In this document: one piece after another, positions 1 through 12,059 of the stretch
How positions within the stretch are numbered: position 1 is the first letter of the stretch
How the letters are laid out: each line of letters opens with the position of its first letter
DNA from: Mactra quadrangularis
Taxonomy: Eukaryota > Mollusca > Bivalvia > Venerida > Mactridae
Direction: 5' to 3'
Length of the DNA: 64,000 nucleotides
Assembly (NCBI GenBank): GCA_025267735.1
Contig: CM046307.1
Span: forward strand, 53,501,395-53,565,394
Made by a program: the position numbers and the translations under genes
Notes under the pieces: model-generated
What the model saw: only the letters and a program-made list of their open reading frames with translations
Told to the model about the DNA's origin: nothing
Databases searched by the model: none

Positions 1-523
1 TAAACAAACTGAGTTTTAATTGAGATGCCTGCTGTTTATTTTTTGTTAACATGGTTTTTTGTGTCTAATACACCAGACAGTAAGGGCTAGATGGAATATT
101 GTGGAATGGGAAACTTAATTTAACAGTACTTGGCTCTAGTTATATAACTTTAAAATGGACGACTTACATAAATAATCTTAAGTTCTGATTGAAAAAATTG
201 CCTGTGATTGTTAGGAATTACAGGGTAACTAACAACTCTATGTATTTGAAAATACAATTTTTCTCCTATACTCCTGCCGATTGTATGATATTTTCTGCTC
301 TTGATACAAAAATACAGTGTTTAGTTGAAACTTTGTTTTGTTATACTTGGTCCATTTTAAAGATTTGTAACTTCTGGCTCTGGTTAATTCTCAAAATGTT
401 AGAAATGGAAATCATTTGGACGTAGTACCAGTGTAACACTGGTATGTGTGTCATTTGTAGAATACATTGCCTCATACAGAATGATTATTTTTGTTGCCTT
501 AAAATTGTTCCGAAAAACAGATG

Positions 524-634
524 TTGATCATCAATGATAGTTTTAAAGTGATGACAAATTTTGATCATCAATGATAATTTTAAAGTGATGACAAATTTTG
601 ATCATCAATGATAATTTTAAAGTGATGACAAATG
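524..634. repeat. 37-bp tandem repeat, three copies
   Basis: Three adjacent copies occupy 524-560, 561-597 and 598-634. They are almost identical, with one G/A difference in copy 1 and a change at the end of copy 3. Each unit contains the near-palindrome TTGATCATCAATGAT. No function is apparent. Confidence 0.9.
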
Positions 635-1032
635 TTACTGAGTTGGTGATATTTTTAAAAAGTACTTAAATTTTAAAGTATTGATCAGGTGATTACTTGA
701 TTAAAAAGTTTTTCATATGATGATAAGAGAATCATTTAAAAATGCCTAAATTGAGACAAATACAATTATTCAATTTATTTGAAGGGTTAAAAGTTAGATC
801 CATGACTTTATTTATTGAGATAAAATGCTTTGTTAAATTAAGTTGCAATTAATTACAAATGCACAAATTAGTGTTAATTTATGCAAGGTATTTTACTTAT
901 TTTATATTCAAGAATAAATTTACAGTCTACAATATAAGGATTATGAAAGTGGTTGTCTGAACTTTTCATTATAGTAGCAAGCACTTTATCTTGTTTATAG
1001 GTTTATGGTTGCCGAACAGAAATTGTTTGTTG

Positions 1033-1470
1033 TAGGGGTGTAACAGTTAACGATATACCGGTTAATATTACAATACGACTTCTGACTTTTTAACCAGTTC
1101 ATTTTTCTCTGAACCGGTTTTTCTAGTAATGTTCCATACTGATTGTTTTTATCAGAATCTGAAATTTAAATGTTTGAATAAATGTTAAAATGTGTTCGGA
1201 AACTTGAAATATTTTTTCGTAAAGTGAGAGAATATTTATCTTTGAAAGTCCATCCAAAACCTTATTCAAACATTTGCATAATATGTATAGATCATTTGAA
1301 AATACAAATATCTATGTACAATGTTGATCAAATTAAGATGATGCACGTGCATAAATTCATGCTATGCATGTATGGGCAAAAGAACAATATATATTGCAAT
1401 ATATTGCAATACGGGTTTAGTTTATTGCAGTATATTGCAATACGGTTTTTACTGTATTGTTACACCCCTA
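1033..1470. mobile_element. hAT-type MITE with perfect 8-bp target duplication
   Basis: The ends are inverted: TAGGGGTGTAACA at the left and TGTTACACCCCTA at the right. The element is flanked by exact direct repeats GTTTGTTG (1025-1032 and 1471-1478). An 8-bp duplication with TAGGG-type ends is typical of hAT transposons. The 438-bp interior is non-coding and carries repeated ATATTGCAATA motifs. No transposase is present, so it is non-autonomous. Confidence 0.88.
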
Positions 1471-2448
1471 GTTTGTTGCCCAAATGATAAAGTGGTTGTC
1501 CCGGGCAACTGGACCAGCTCTTATTTTGTAGACTGTATTAATACTCAATATACACTCGTGTACATAAATCGTACATCATTATTACACTACTAACTACTTT
1601 TTCTACATTGAATAAATTCATTTTTTTATTGTCATGGTTTTCTTTTTATAAAACATTCACTATGCTGGTAAAGAAATATTGCATATACATGTGTATTTTG
1701 TGGTAGGCCATATTCAATGCATTACAAAATGTTATTAATGAAAGTACACAAATTAGCAACTAAAATCAATTCTAGTTTGAATATACTAGCAGTGTATATA
1801 ATTATATATAATATATGTTTAATCTACAGAACCTTGTATTATACAAACCAGTAGGCAATGTTTGTGTATTTTGAAGTTTAAGGACAATTTAAAATTATGC
1901 TAGTATAATTTGTATTAATCATGGAGTCATTTATTTGTGGCAGAATTTCTTGTTGCTACTTTAAACTGTTCATAGATTTACCAGAAAAGCCTTTTTGTAT
2001 TTTTCTTTAAACTTATTAAACATAACACTATATACATGTTTATAATCATTAGTGTTAGGTGGGTATTATCAATGTAGAGATACATCATGATATTAGCAGG
2101 ACAACTAAAGTGTATTGTGATAGCACATAAACTATCAATACATGATGATAATGACTTGTTATCATGCTCAAATAAAGACTGACTGCACTTGCATATGGTT
2201 TTGTAGTTCTATTTTTGTCCAAGTTTAAAGCACTTATAGAAATAAACTACTTATAGCAAGGTTTATTTTTTCCATGACGATACTATCAAATTGTTATAAA
2301 GTAAATAAGTCCTAATATTGCTTGAGGTACAATTCATTTCTACATATTAGCTGCTAACCAAAGATTTTTAGAATTATTAAATTTTTTAACAATTGTTTAA
2401 CTTTTTTAATTTTTTTCTTTTGTAACTTCCCAATGATTAAATTGTTAA

Positions 2449-2695
2449 TTATACCCCCGCTTCGAAGAAGAGGGGGGTATACTGTTTTACCCTTGTCCGT
2501 TACAAAATTTCCATCGCAGTTTTCTCAGCAACTATAACATGCAGCAGCCTAATACTTTGCATATTGCTTCATCCCATAGTCCCATGTGGTGTAAAGCGAT
2601 TTCATGCTCCTTGCTCATCTACTTCCTGTTTGTTGCATATTTTTAGATTTTTGCGGGGGTATCACTAGTGAGCATTAGCTCACAGATTTACTTGT
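2449..2695. mobile_element. Dispersed repeat, copy 1 (near-identical copy at 61582-61840)
   Basis: It begins TTATACCCCCGCTTCGAAG and ends near GATTTACTTGTT. A second copy about 59 kb away is nearly identical over its whole length apart from extra CCGTCCATCC bases, so movement was recent. TTGTTAA lies on both sides (2442-2448 and 2696-2702), a possible target duplication. There is no coding capacity. Confidence 0.8.
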
Positions 2696-3436
2696 TTGTT
2701 AACCTTTATGCATGTGTGGTATTATAATTAAATTATAGCATTAACCCACACCCTTTATTTATATTAAATAGTCACTAATAAGATTAAATGGATTATTTTC
2801 ATTTTGCAGCCTGTAGTGTTCCCCCACTTTGTGTACAAACATACCCAGCCTAACAAGGCTTATCTAGTCACTTATACTAGAACATAACGTTAATTTATAG
2901 AAATATAAATAAATACAAAAAGCACACATACACAAAAATGCAACAACAAAACATACGAGTAACAAACAAAATAGAAAAATTTGACTAGCATAATAGTACC
3001 AAAAAATAATGTTGAGGGCATGAATAGAAAGGCTGAAGTATACAATCTATATACAAATGTATAATTTTATATAGATCGCACACTTAAGACATTCCATGAT
3101 AAAATATAACAAAGAAATCATAAATAGTAGATGAATATTTAGCAAATATTAAATGATGAAGAAATGTGTGCTGGGAAGAGACTAAATGTTGGAGCTAACA
3201 CAATCCTATCTAGCCCCTACACTTCAGACATTCCATGATATACAGTTAAATAAAACCATGCATAATGAATGGTCTTGATGGTAAATTTTCACATTGCAAT
3301 AAAAAGTGACTAGTAATCCAATTTTCATTTGAGACCTTTCAATTTTGAAAGTCTTTAGATTTTGGTGAAAATGGTTTACTTGAGAAGAAAAGTGGTTTTA
3401 TCCTTTTAAGGCCGTTTTTTATTTAGTATTCTATTA

Positions 3437-3542
3437 TATTAATGATTCTTGTTTTGTCTATTTAGTTTTGGTAAACCAACTGATCACAGTACAAACCATA
3501 GAAGGTAAACAATGAACATGATATATCAATTAGGGGCCAATT
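3437..3542 (+). repeat. Exon-containing duplicated block, copy 1
   Basis: This 106-bp block recurs at 4861-4966 with a single visible mismatch. It contains a 3' splice site (CTATTTAG), a 39-nt open segment at 3466-3504 and a 5' splice site (GTAAAC). In the phase that fits the next exon, the segment reads FGKPTDHSTNHR. Its length is a multiple of three and both borders are in the same phase, so it could be included or skipped without a frameshift. Confidence 0.75.
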
Positions 3543-6500
3543 AGGGGTTAGCCCTTATTTTACAGTGTATTGTTATCCCAAATTTTTGTATTTTTGTGAA
3601 TCAAGTGCTATAACAATCAATTTAGTCTGTTTTGGGTACTTCTTGCTTTTATCATTACCATTACCCTATGGATAAATATGATTTTAAAAGTTTTGAGCTT
3701 GACTTTTCAAATGAAAATTAGAGCTTACTCTGTCACTTTTGTGTTAGTGTTGACTTCGACATTGCTTGTGAGATCAAGGTATTTTAAAAGTCGTATGTCT
3801 ACTAAATCAGACAAAATATTATATACTGTATTGGTATTACATCTACTATACAAAGGGTCATTACTTCAGAATAATGAAATTTGGAGTTATGCCACTTTCA
3901 TTTTCATAATAGAAGGTTTGAAATGTTTCCAAAGTAAAATACTTTAAATTCTTATCAAGATAATGTCATGAAGGTGGCTACACTTATCATTTGTCGTACA
4001 TCTAAGAAGGGTCTTCAACTTGGTATTATGTTTTGAAATTACGTCCTTTTCATATTTAGAAATCTTAGTTTCATTTGCTTTTATGTTAAATATCTTATAT
4101 TTTATTGAAGATATATAACAGAAAGTTGAAACTCATTGGTAGTCATTCATACTTTAAAGGGCCATCACTCTGGATACATTAGTTTCAAATTAAGTCCCTT
4201 TCACCCTGTTCAAAGCTTTTTAAACTTAAAATTTTGTTGCAGATTATTGCTTCATTTTATTTTTGTACTGTCAAGAAACTTCCATTAAAGAAATACCCTT
4301 TTACCCTTTACTGGTTGCAAAATGGGCGAAAATTGGACATTTTTTCACATTAACTTGATAGTGCTATTTCAAGATGCTCTTATTTCATTATTAATTGACT
4401 GACAGATATGCAACTTGATCATGTTATTTCCTTGGTGACTGTCTTTCAAAGAATGCCAGTTGAACCCAATTTGTACTTACCATGGCAATGCTTGAATGCT
4501 TGGGTGGCACAAAAAGGCCAAAAAAAATGTGATATGGGGCTCTGCACTCCATTTAAACCCCAGCAACAAAGGTGGCAAATCCCTCCTTTGGAACCTCCCT
4601 GAGACATCTTTTGATAGGTGAGGTTTGCAGAAAGAGGTTTTTTTATACAACTTTCCTTAAGTGAAATTCACTACATCAAGATAAAATACTAATTTTAAGG
4701 CCTGTGGTGGCCATTTTGAAGAGGGGTTCCAGACACAAAAAATGGGGATTGACCAGTTCAGGTTTAAGAAAGTCAAAATTTGAAGTAAATGTAGTTTGAT
4801 ATGAGCAGTACATTTTATTATCCATGTTAGGTTATATTTTATTATTTTAGTGCAATACTGTATTAATGCTTCTTGTTTTGTCTATTTAGTTTTGGTAAAC
4901 CAACTGATCACAGTACAAACCATAGAAGGTAAACAATGAACATGATATATCAATTAGGGGCCAATTTTAACCCTTACATTATTCCTACCCATTTTTGGGG
5001 TATCACATGTTGTTGGTTACAATGATCACTAATCTCATACTCGTGACTTGCCCTGGTTGCCCACTAATTAGGTGAATAAGCCAATGCATGAACAACATTT
5101 TACAGATTTAAACATACCACTTTGATATTTAACATTTTTTTAGATAATGAATATATGCATTGTAAATTTTGTTAATGGTATGTACATAAAAGAAGTATTA
5201 ACTAACTTAACTACAAAATTGTCTGAATAAATCACCCCTAAATATTAGTGTGTAATGAAACTGGCTATGTTTATATACGCAATGTTTACGTGGATGACCT
5301 GTACCTGTATGAGACTACTGATTGTGGTCACTTTGTTTTTTTTCATTTAATGGAATTTTTAATGATTTTTTTCTAAGGGTTAATTGAATAGTTTCTAGCT
5401 CAATAATCTAAAAGTTTTTTATAACTGTTTTTTGTATTTTATGTCTACTCATGTTGTTGGGTGACCCAAGTTCTTAAAATTCTATGATATTGTTTTTTAC
5501 TTTCAACAATATTCTACTTATGGCTGGGTTTTAATGTTTGAATGCTGACACTTTTTGATGGTTAAATTAATTGTCCTTAGAGAAAATAAAAATCAGATTG
5601 TTAAGCAATATTCGTAGTCCTTAAAATGTTGTACATTCAGGGAATTGTGGTATATGTACTATTTTTTCTCAGCTTTGGGTCTCAGATTTTTTATATTAGC
5701 TGCCTGGGGTCTTGACAATATTACGTTACTGGATCCATCTGATGGCTATCTAAATACCCCAAGTAAAATATTCATTAAACATTTCTATCAAAGAGTTTGA
5801 TATTTTGCTGACTTGCATTTGGAATCTCCATTATATTGTACACTCTCTATGCAATGAACTTTATTCTGAACTACTAAGAGGGCTGGATCAAGGGTTTTTA
5901 AACAATTTTGTTGGGTGTTCAAATGTACAAAAAAATTGAATCCTATTTAAAATGTTTTTAATGTGTTCTGTAGATCCCAGTGTTTTAAAAACAACCTGGG
6001 TTTTGAAGGGTAAGGGTGTAAAAAATTTATGAGGTATCTCATGTTTTTAAAATGGAAAGTTTATTTCAGGTATGAAAATTGATTTCATATTAAAATTTGT
6101 TTGACTTAGACTAGAAATGTTATAACTCTGTTCAGTAATATTTTGTTATGTAAGTTATTAAACCTGTATTTCTATATTTCCATTATTTTCATAGTTCACC
6201 ATCAAAGGGCAAGACTTTCGATAGAAAAAGGTAACATTGATAAAATAAGATCTAATCTTTCTTGTGTTGTCTTGTCATACCATTCTTTTTTTATAACTTC
6301 TTAGAGAGAGAGGGGGAAGAAAGAAGATCCTGACAGTCAATGAGAATGTGTTTTAAATTGAAATGCTCGTCACATGCTATACATTTAGGTGCTTCCTCTC
6401 TTTTGAGAAGGTATGAATGTGTTAATTTGGTCATACCAGATTAACACATTCATACCTCTTTTTATTGTGAGGGTAATTTTTGTTAGATATTGTATCAAAG

Positions 6501-8577
6501 GATAAATGATTGGTTGCTTAGATGTTGACTATAAAAGAGGTTTTTATTGTACATGTATGTTTCTGATTGTTATAAACTTTTATATGAGACTATGTTGTTG
6601 TAGATTCAGATTTATTAAACCATTATTCTAATGCTGAATATTTGTCTGTTTTATTATTCAGATCAACTAGCCGAGGTAGAAGTCATTCACCATCAAGAAA
6701 AGATAGAAGATCTAGAAGTCGTAGTAGAAAGTATGCACTATATTTTACTATAGTTTGAATGTACTGTAATAGAAGGCGAAAGTATCTGTGAGACTCTTAG
6801 TCAAACCAGAAACTGTAATGCCCAGTAATCTTATGCTTGCAGGGTCATGCTTGCAACTCGGATACACTATAGTTAAACGTTAAAGTGTGGTTAAAAGCCT
6901 GCTTCCATATACATGTTCAGCCAACTACAATTTTGTACTATCATTAAATCACCTTCTTTTAGGTAACCTATTTACACCTGGGTGGAGTGGAACAATGTAG
7001 GTGAATTGTTTGCTCACGAAAATAAGCATTGCCCCATTTGGGGTTCCAACTCAGGATCTTTTGACCTAATTAATTAAACTATGAATATTTAGGTACTTAA
7101 TTTGAGGCAAACAAAAATATTTTATAGAGCCAATATATGGTGGCAGAAAAATTGCCATACCTTTCTTACATGTATTTCCAAAGAATATTTACAAGTATGC
7201 ATTATTTGAGTAGGATAGTCACATACAAATTGGGTATACATTGTACTTCATCGTGTATGTCTTTTACTGTTATAATTTTCACATATAATATTTTCTATTT
7301 TATATATTAACAGTAGGAAGACTACTAAAAGTAGACGTCGTAGTAGAAGTGGATCTAGAAAACAAAGATCTAGATCTAGAAAAAGATCAAGATCTAGAAG
7401 TGGATCAAGACATAGGTAAAGTTCTATAAAATATTTGTCAATAGCATGGCTCAGTTTTCAGTATTACAGTACATTTTTTCTTAAACAACACCTACTGGTA
7501 GGGACTAAAATGTGTTACTGTTTAGAGTTTGTGCTCTGAAGAGGTTAAATACCACTAAAATTATGCCAAAGGGAAATATCAAAAGCTGTTGTCATGCAGA
7601 GGCTTTGTTCTATAGAGAGCTGCTCTGCAGAGGTTATACTTTAATACTAATTTCAGTTTGTTTTTTTCAGTATTTTCGGTGCTTTCAAAAGATCAATTTA
7701 ATTAATTCAGTTCAAGTGCTCTGGAATAGTTTAAATAATTTTAAGAAAGCATAGCTTAGAGTAAAGATATCATTTTAGCCAGATTCTTTACTGAAAAAAA
7801 AGGCTTATAGTTTGGCAAAACCTGGGCAGGCAGTTTGGTGGGTGTCGTTAACAATTGCGTTAAAGTTGTTTATTTACCATGTATTTCTGCCATTTATTGT
7901 CAGATCTTTATGAAACTTCATACAATGATAACATACTGTGTGATGAACAGAATTAGAAAGTAACCACAACTCTACCTTGCTTTATTATGGATTATTTTCC
8001 TTTGTAATTTTGGCTTTATTTTTTGCTGTTGTTCAATTGCCTCTTACGACCTTTATTTGGGTTTGGGCAACTCACTGCTAGTAAACATTTACATGTAGTT
8101 TGTACAAGTTAAATATACACAGCTGGTTTTCCAATCCAACAAACCTACTTTAGAAATTAATGTTGAGCCCTGCTTTTTAGTAGGAATATTTTTTAGTTGC
8201 TTAGTTTTATGATAAATAAATAATACAATGTTTTTTATTTGTTTCAAAGATCAAGGAAAGATAAAAAGAAGGATAAAGAAAGAGATAGGAGTAGAGATAG
8301 AGAGAAGAAAAAGAAGCATAAGGACAAAGAACGTGACCGTGATGAAAAGAAGGAAAGTAAAGTCAGAAGAGATTATGATGAAGAGGAGAAGCTGATTGCT
8401 GCTGATGAGAATAAGGCTAGAGCACCACCACAGAAAAGTAGTAGTGATGAAGATGATGATGACGATGATGATCGTAGTGGAGTTAGCTCCCCTGAGAGAG
8501 CTGCTGCTACAAGAGTTGCTGGATCAGCGCCTGAAGATACCGACCTACAACAGGTTGATATGGAGATGAGTGATTAA
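3466..8577 (+). CDS. SRSF11: SR-type splicing factor, SRSF11/p54-like, 3' exons (partial)
   Basis: This is a nuclear arginine/serine-rich splicing regulator. Exons I can support are 6195-6230, 6662-6730, 7314-7415 and 8250-8577 (stop TAA at 8575-8577), plus two candidate copies of one 39-nt exon at 3466-3504 and 4890-4928. All borders are AG/GT and every junction splits a codon after two bases, so any internal exon can be skipped in frame. The protein is an RS domain (SRSRSRK, RSRSRKRSRSRS), then a basic K/D/E/R tract, then RRDYDEEE, a poly-Asp run and the ending VDMEMSD. From memory, human SRSF11 has TRDYDEEE followed by an end in DMDMSD, which is why I prefer it to SREK1. The RNA-recognition motif is not seen and should lie upstream of base 1. 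Family assignment is good; orthology is less certain. Confidence 0.75.
3640..4620. repeat. Degenerate dispersed repeat tract
   Basis: Phrases such as 'gggtcattacttcagaataatgaaatttgg' and 'gggccatcactctgg' recur in diverged form here, in a style common in bivalve intergenic DNA. No boundaries are clear. Short open frames at 3678-3947 and 4408-4602 resemble no protein I know. Confidence 0.4.
4861..4966 (+). repeat. Exon-containing duplicated block, copy 2
   Basis: This is the second copy of the block at 3437-3542. The putative exon lies at 4890-4928 and is identical in sequence, with identical splice sites. Homology stops abruptly just after GGGGCCAATT, so the shared unit is barely larger than the exon and its splice signals. 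Confidence 0.75.
6958..7075 (-). mobile_element. SINE family B fragment, reverse orientation
   Basis: The reverse strand carries the family B body seen at 11730-11955 and around 33600-34265 ('CCACTCCACCCAGGTG'-like segment, then 'AATTTCCTTGAGC'-like segment). It lies in the intron before the RS exon at 7314. Confidence 0.55.
7843..8015. repeat. Dispersed repeat, inverted copy at 41196-41368
   Basis: The stretch from GGTGTCGTTAACAATTGCG to TTATTATGGATTATTTTCC reappears as its reverse complement inside the ZYG11/ZER1-like gene. The two copies are close to identical over about 170 bp. Its class is not recognised and no open frame is shared. Confidence 0.75.
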
Positions 8578-9720
8578 AATAGTTGCCATGGTTACAATGA
8601 TGTTAATGTTTAGTGTATGATTCAAAGATTGTATAAAAGACATGTGAATAGTTGGTGTTTTACTTAATTTGATATGAGGTCCGCTGCAAACAGTCTATCA
8701 CTGAGCTTAGACTATGGTCAAACTTGATGTATGAATTAATTTGGTAATGTTTTAAGATAATGTAATTTTGCCAGGTATTATGAAAGGTATACATTGTTGA
8801 GCATTGACTGTTGATTTTGATACTTGGTCTTTGTGAGACTCATGATTCTTGTGTTCTTGAAGTTCATTCATTGTTAAGCATTGATAATACAGAGTAGTCC
8901 GTTACTCATTTTATGGCTTATAGAGACTTGATGATATGAAAAATGTTGCCTTGGCTTGAAATTTGATTGTTGGTTCATTATTGACAAATATAAATATTTG
9001 ACTGACTTTTCTAGGTCTCTAAAAATAAATATTCATAGGTATAAAGTATTGATCTTAAGCACAGTCATGTTATTCTAAGTGATTATTTATCTGACACCAT
9101 GGAATCCATATCAATAAAGTATAGAATTGTGGAATTTGCTACTTGTACCTTCTTGAACACAGAAGAGGTTAAATGTAAATGTTTTGTTAGTGTTAAAAAT
9201 TAAGTATAATTGTTAACTATAACTGTCATCAATTTAGATATTTTTTATTCATGTTACATAGAATTTTTCAATTTTCTCTTCATAATGTTTCATAATCCTT
9301 TATGTAGTAAGTTTACAATTTTTTTACTTTAAAATTCAATGTTCTGTCAGTTTTTGATGTGTCATTTATCATTTCTTGTGTTTAAGTTGTAATTGTAATT
9401 GTAACACTGTTATAATAACAAGCTAAAATTTAACAATTGACAAAAAAAATTAAACTGTTTGTCAAACCATTTTTTAAGTTACAACTTAAACATATTTGTA
9501 CAAGTCAATAGATTACATCCCAGTACATTAAAATAGATTTAAGATCCAACTTCTAGGAACATTTTCTTTCAAACATTTTGTCATTCCATTTCATTGTCGT
9601 ATTACACTGAAATCAATATTGTAACATTTAAATATTACTTTGTTCATGGACTTATATTTGTTTTTGATATTGTAATGATAATGTCATGATGATAATGAAA
9701 TAAAACAATCAATTTATTTC
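8578..9720 (+). terminator. 3' UTR and poly(A) signals of the SR-protein gene
   Basis: AT-rich non-coding sequence follows the stop codon. Canonical AATAAA hexamers occur at 9113-9118 and 9699-9704. Either could end the transcript, giving a 3' UTR of roughly 0.55 or 1.15 kb. Which is used cannot be told from sequence. Confidence 0.5.
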
Positions 9721-10346
9721 AAATAACCATTTCTTTTCTTTCTTATTTATGTCTGCTATGTAATTGTAGAGTTCAGGGTAGCATATTATCAAAAATCTTA
9801 CGACAATTTAGCATAACAATATAGAAGGATTTACAACCAAAATTAGTCGTAAGACGCTTGTTAATACTGGCCCCAGGTCTCTGCTTCACCTAGGGGTTGT
9901 GTTGTATTGAACTGTTTTATGTGAGTATAGGCCAACAGATTGCCTCTTAACTGACGATTCTAATTGATTGGTCTCATTAGGAAAACAGCTTAAAGTTAGT
10001 CTGTTTTGCCTCATTGGGTGAAACAACCAATGCAGTCAACTACTTATTGTTAAATACTATGCAAGTGCATCAATCATATATATAGGAATGATGCAGTACT
10101 CTAATTTTCTAAGTTTACTGAAGTGACAACTTGATTTCCTATACACTGGTAACTGTACCTACCTCTCAAACAATCATTGGCCAGTTTCCTAAGCATATGG
10201 CTGGCTAGAGCTTTGCCTCCTGGTGTCCTTGATTCGATACCCTTTACTTATTCCTTTTGGTGAAAGAAAGGTACCAGGAGACAAAGTGCTAGCTTGTGAT
10301 ATCCTTAGGAAACTGGTCACTTATTCAACAAAGCTTCACCAGTAAT

Positions 10347-10756
10347 TAGGGCTGTCACGATACGCCAGAAGCTTATCGCGGTATATTGCGATGCACTAGA
10401 ACCGTATCACCATAGATACCGCAATATATTGCTTTGAAAACCAAAGACACGGCTGCATAATACTTTTGTCTTAAAAAATTATTCAACTGTTCAGTATTGA
10501 AGTATGTTACAGGATTTTGGAGGGAAAGTGTCTGTAGCAGACGGCATTTAAAGAGTTATTGGAACATTCCGAACACGCCCAAATCAGTCAAATTCACTTT
10601 AATCAAATGAACCATGGAAATTTGACATTTTGCTAAGGGAAGAATTTTTCAATGAAAATAAAAAGTATCGCTAAATACCGGTACGTTAAATTCGTACCGT
10701 GGTATGTATTGCCGCAGCTGCATATTACAATATACCAATAAATCGCGACAGCCCTA
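10347..10756. mobile_element. hAT-type MITE, TAGGGCTGTCACGATA family
   Basis: The left end is TAGGGCTGTCACGATA and the right end TCGCGACAGCCCTA, inverted. Flanks are CCAGTAAT (10339-10346) and GCAGTAAT (10757-10764), an 8-bp duplication with one mismatch. It is 410 bp and non-coding, and contains GGTATATTGCGATG-type motifs shared with the copy at 21544-21951. Confidence 0.88.
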
Positions 10757-11384
10757 GCAGTAATGGAATTGAGACATGAAAGTTAAGCTAGTTGCTGTGA
10801 AGTATGATGTCACTCTGACAGTAGACATCCAACATAAAATATTTTATTTGGAAGAAATTTGTGGTTGATACAAAAATTTGACTTGGCTATTAATTATTTC
10901 ATCTCTGAGCTGACACTATGAAGTTCCCATTAAGGCTTGCTTGAATGCAGAGGAGAGAACAAGTTTCACATTGTACTTCTTCTACAAATGTTTTGATTTG
11001 GAACCAGTTGTGCAAGTTAGTCATTATCTAGGCCATTTTGTGTTAGCCAAATTCTATACTAAGTTTGCAATCTCCACAAATGACCAATTAAAGTGACACA
11101 AATGTATTTGTTTAGCAAGAAGAAAGTTTGCTGGATAAGAACTCAATTAGTAAATGTTGCATAGCAAAAGGTAAGTTAAGATGGAACAATGTTCAGTTTT
11201 AAAATAAGTGGAACAGATTTTTATGTTTATAATATTCCCAAAGCTAGTATTGTCCAACAATATTAACCCCTGCTTGACATTAATGCAAGAATATATTAAA
11301 CTCGGTATTTTCAGTCTATTTTTGTCTTCGTTTGTAAATCGCACTTTATTGTAAGCTTTCGATAAACTGCACATAATGAACAAT

Positions 11385-11640
11385 TAATTTTGTTTTCATA
11401 AGAATAAATACTTTGAAACTGTGCCACAATATTGCGGACTTACGTTTTTCCCCCAAAACTAATGTGTCCAAAATTATAAGTACAATAACATGCCATGTTT
11501 ACAAAATTGATTTATAGTCACAAAGGTTGTTATAAACATGTGTATAAACCATATACAGAAACTCAAGCTTGAACTACCTAATTATAGTAATTACACACTT
11601 CACCAACATAAATCATGAGTTACCAGTAATGTTGATGCAC
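11385..11640. repeat. Dispersed repeat family C (also 19365-19510; inverted 42120-42365)
   Basis: Shared phrases include 'ctttgaaactg..tcacaatatt', 'acaataacatgYcatgtttt' and 'ctacctaattatagtaattacac'. The copy at 42120-42365 is reversed. A diverged tandem pair at 59560-59700 shares the 'tggcatgttt' core. The class is unknown and there is no coding potential. Confidence 0.6.
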
Positions 11641-11729
11641 TATACTTGTCAGAATTCTTCTTTAACTCAAAATCTTAGAAACGGTGTTCCACTTCTTTAG
11701 GTGCATAGACATGATTGTAGCTTTTTAGA

Positions 11730-11955
11730 AGCAGTAATCCAGTGGTAGGGCGAGTGCTTAGGGATTAAAAAGTCCCTGGTTCTAATCCAAATAGGGGTAC
11801 TGGTAATTTCCTCAAGCAGGAAGTTTACTTACAGTTGTTCCACTCAACCCAGGTGAATGTAAATGGCTACAGCGAGGGATCATCTGCTTGAAGGTGATTT
11901 CATCATTCATGGGTTATCTTAAAAAATCGCAGTTGACTGAATACAAATATTTAAG
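11730..11955 (+). mobile_element. SINE family B with tRNA-like head
   Basis: A polymerase III box A-like stretch (CCAGTGGTAGGGCG) and box B-like stretch (GGTTCTAATCC) are spaced as in tRNA genes. They are followed by the family B body with 'TTCCACTCAACCCAGGTG'. A related copy near 33600-34265 is split by a MITE. Confidence 0.65.
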
Positions 11956-12059
11956 CTGACTTTAAAACTTTTTTTAACCTTTTACCTTACATGTATTACT
12001 TTATTTTACATTTAACATTATGTTGAGCTGCTTTTTGTATGACTGTTCTGCACATTGAC

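Larger units (their letters stand above)
1..3436. other. Non-coding flank, probable intron or 5' flank of the SR-protein gene
   Basis: I found no convincing exon here. The short open frames have no recognisable protein content and one lies inside a transposon. The stretch holds a 37-bp tandem triplication, a hAT-type element and a dispersed repeat, each listed separately. It is AT-rich with long T and A runs. The next gene lacks its RNA-recognition-motif exons, so this is probably intron, with those exons lying upstream of the window. That is inference. Confidence 0.5.

Noticed and set aside
2811..2866. Possible exon after TTTTGCAG at 2811
   Set aside because: The frame needed to join the SR-protein exons meets a stop quickly, and there is no RS or RRM content.
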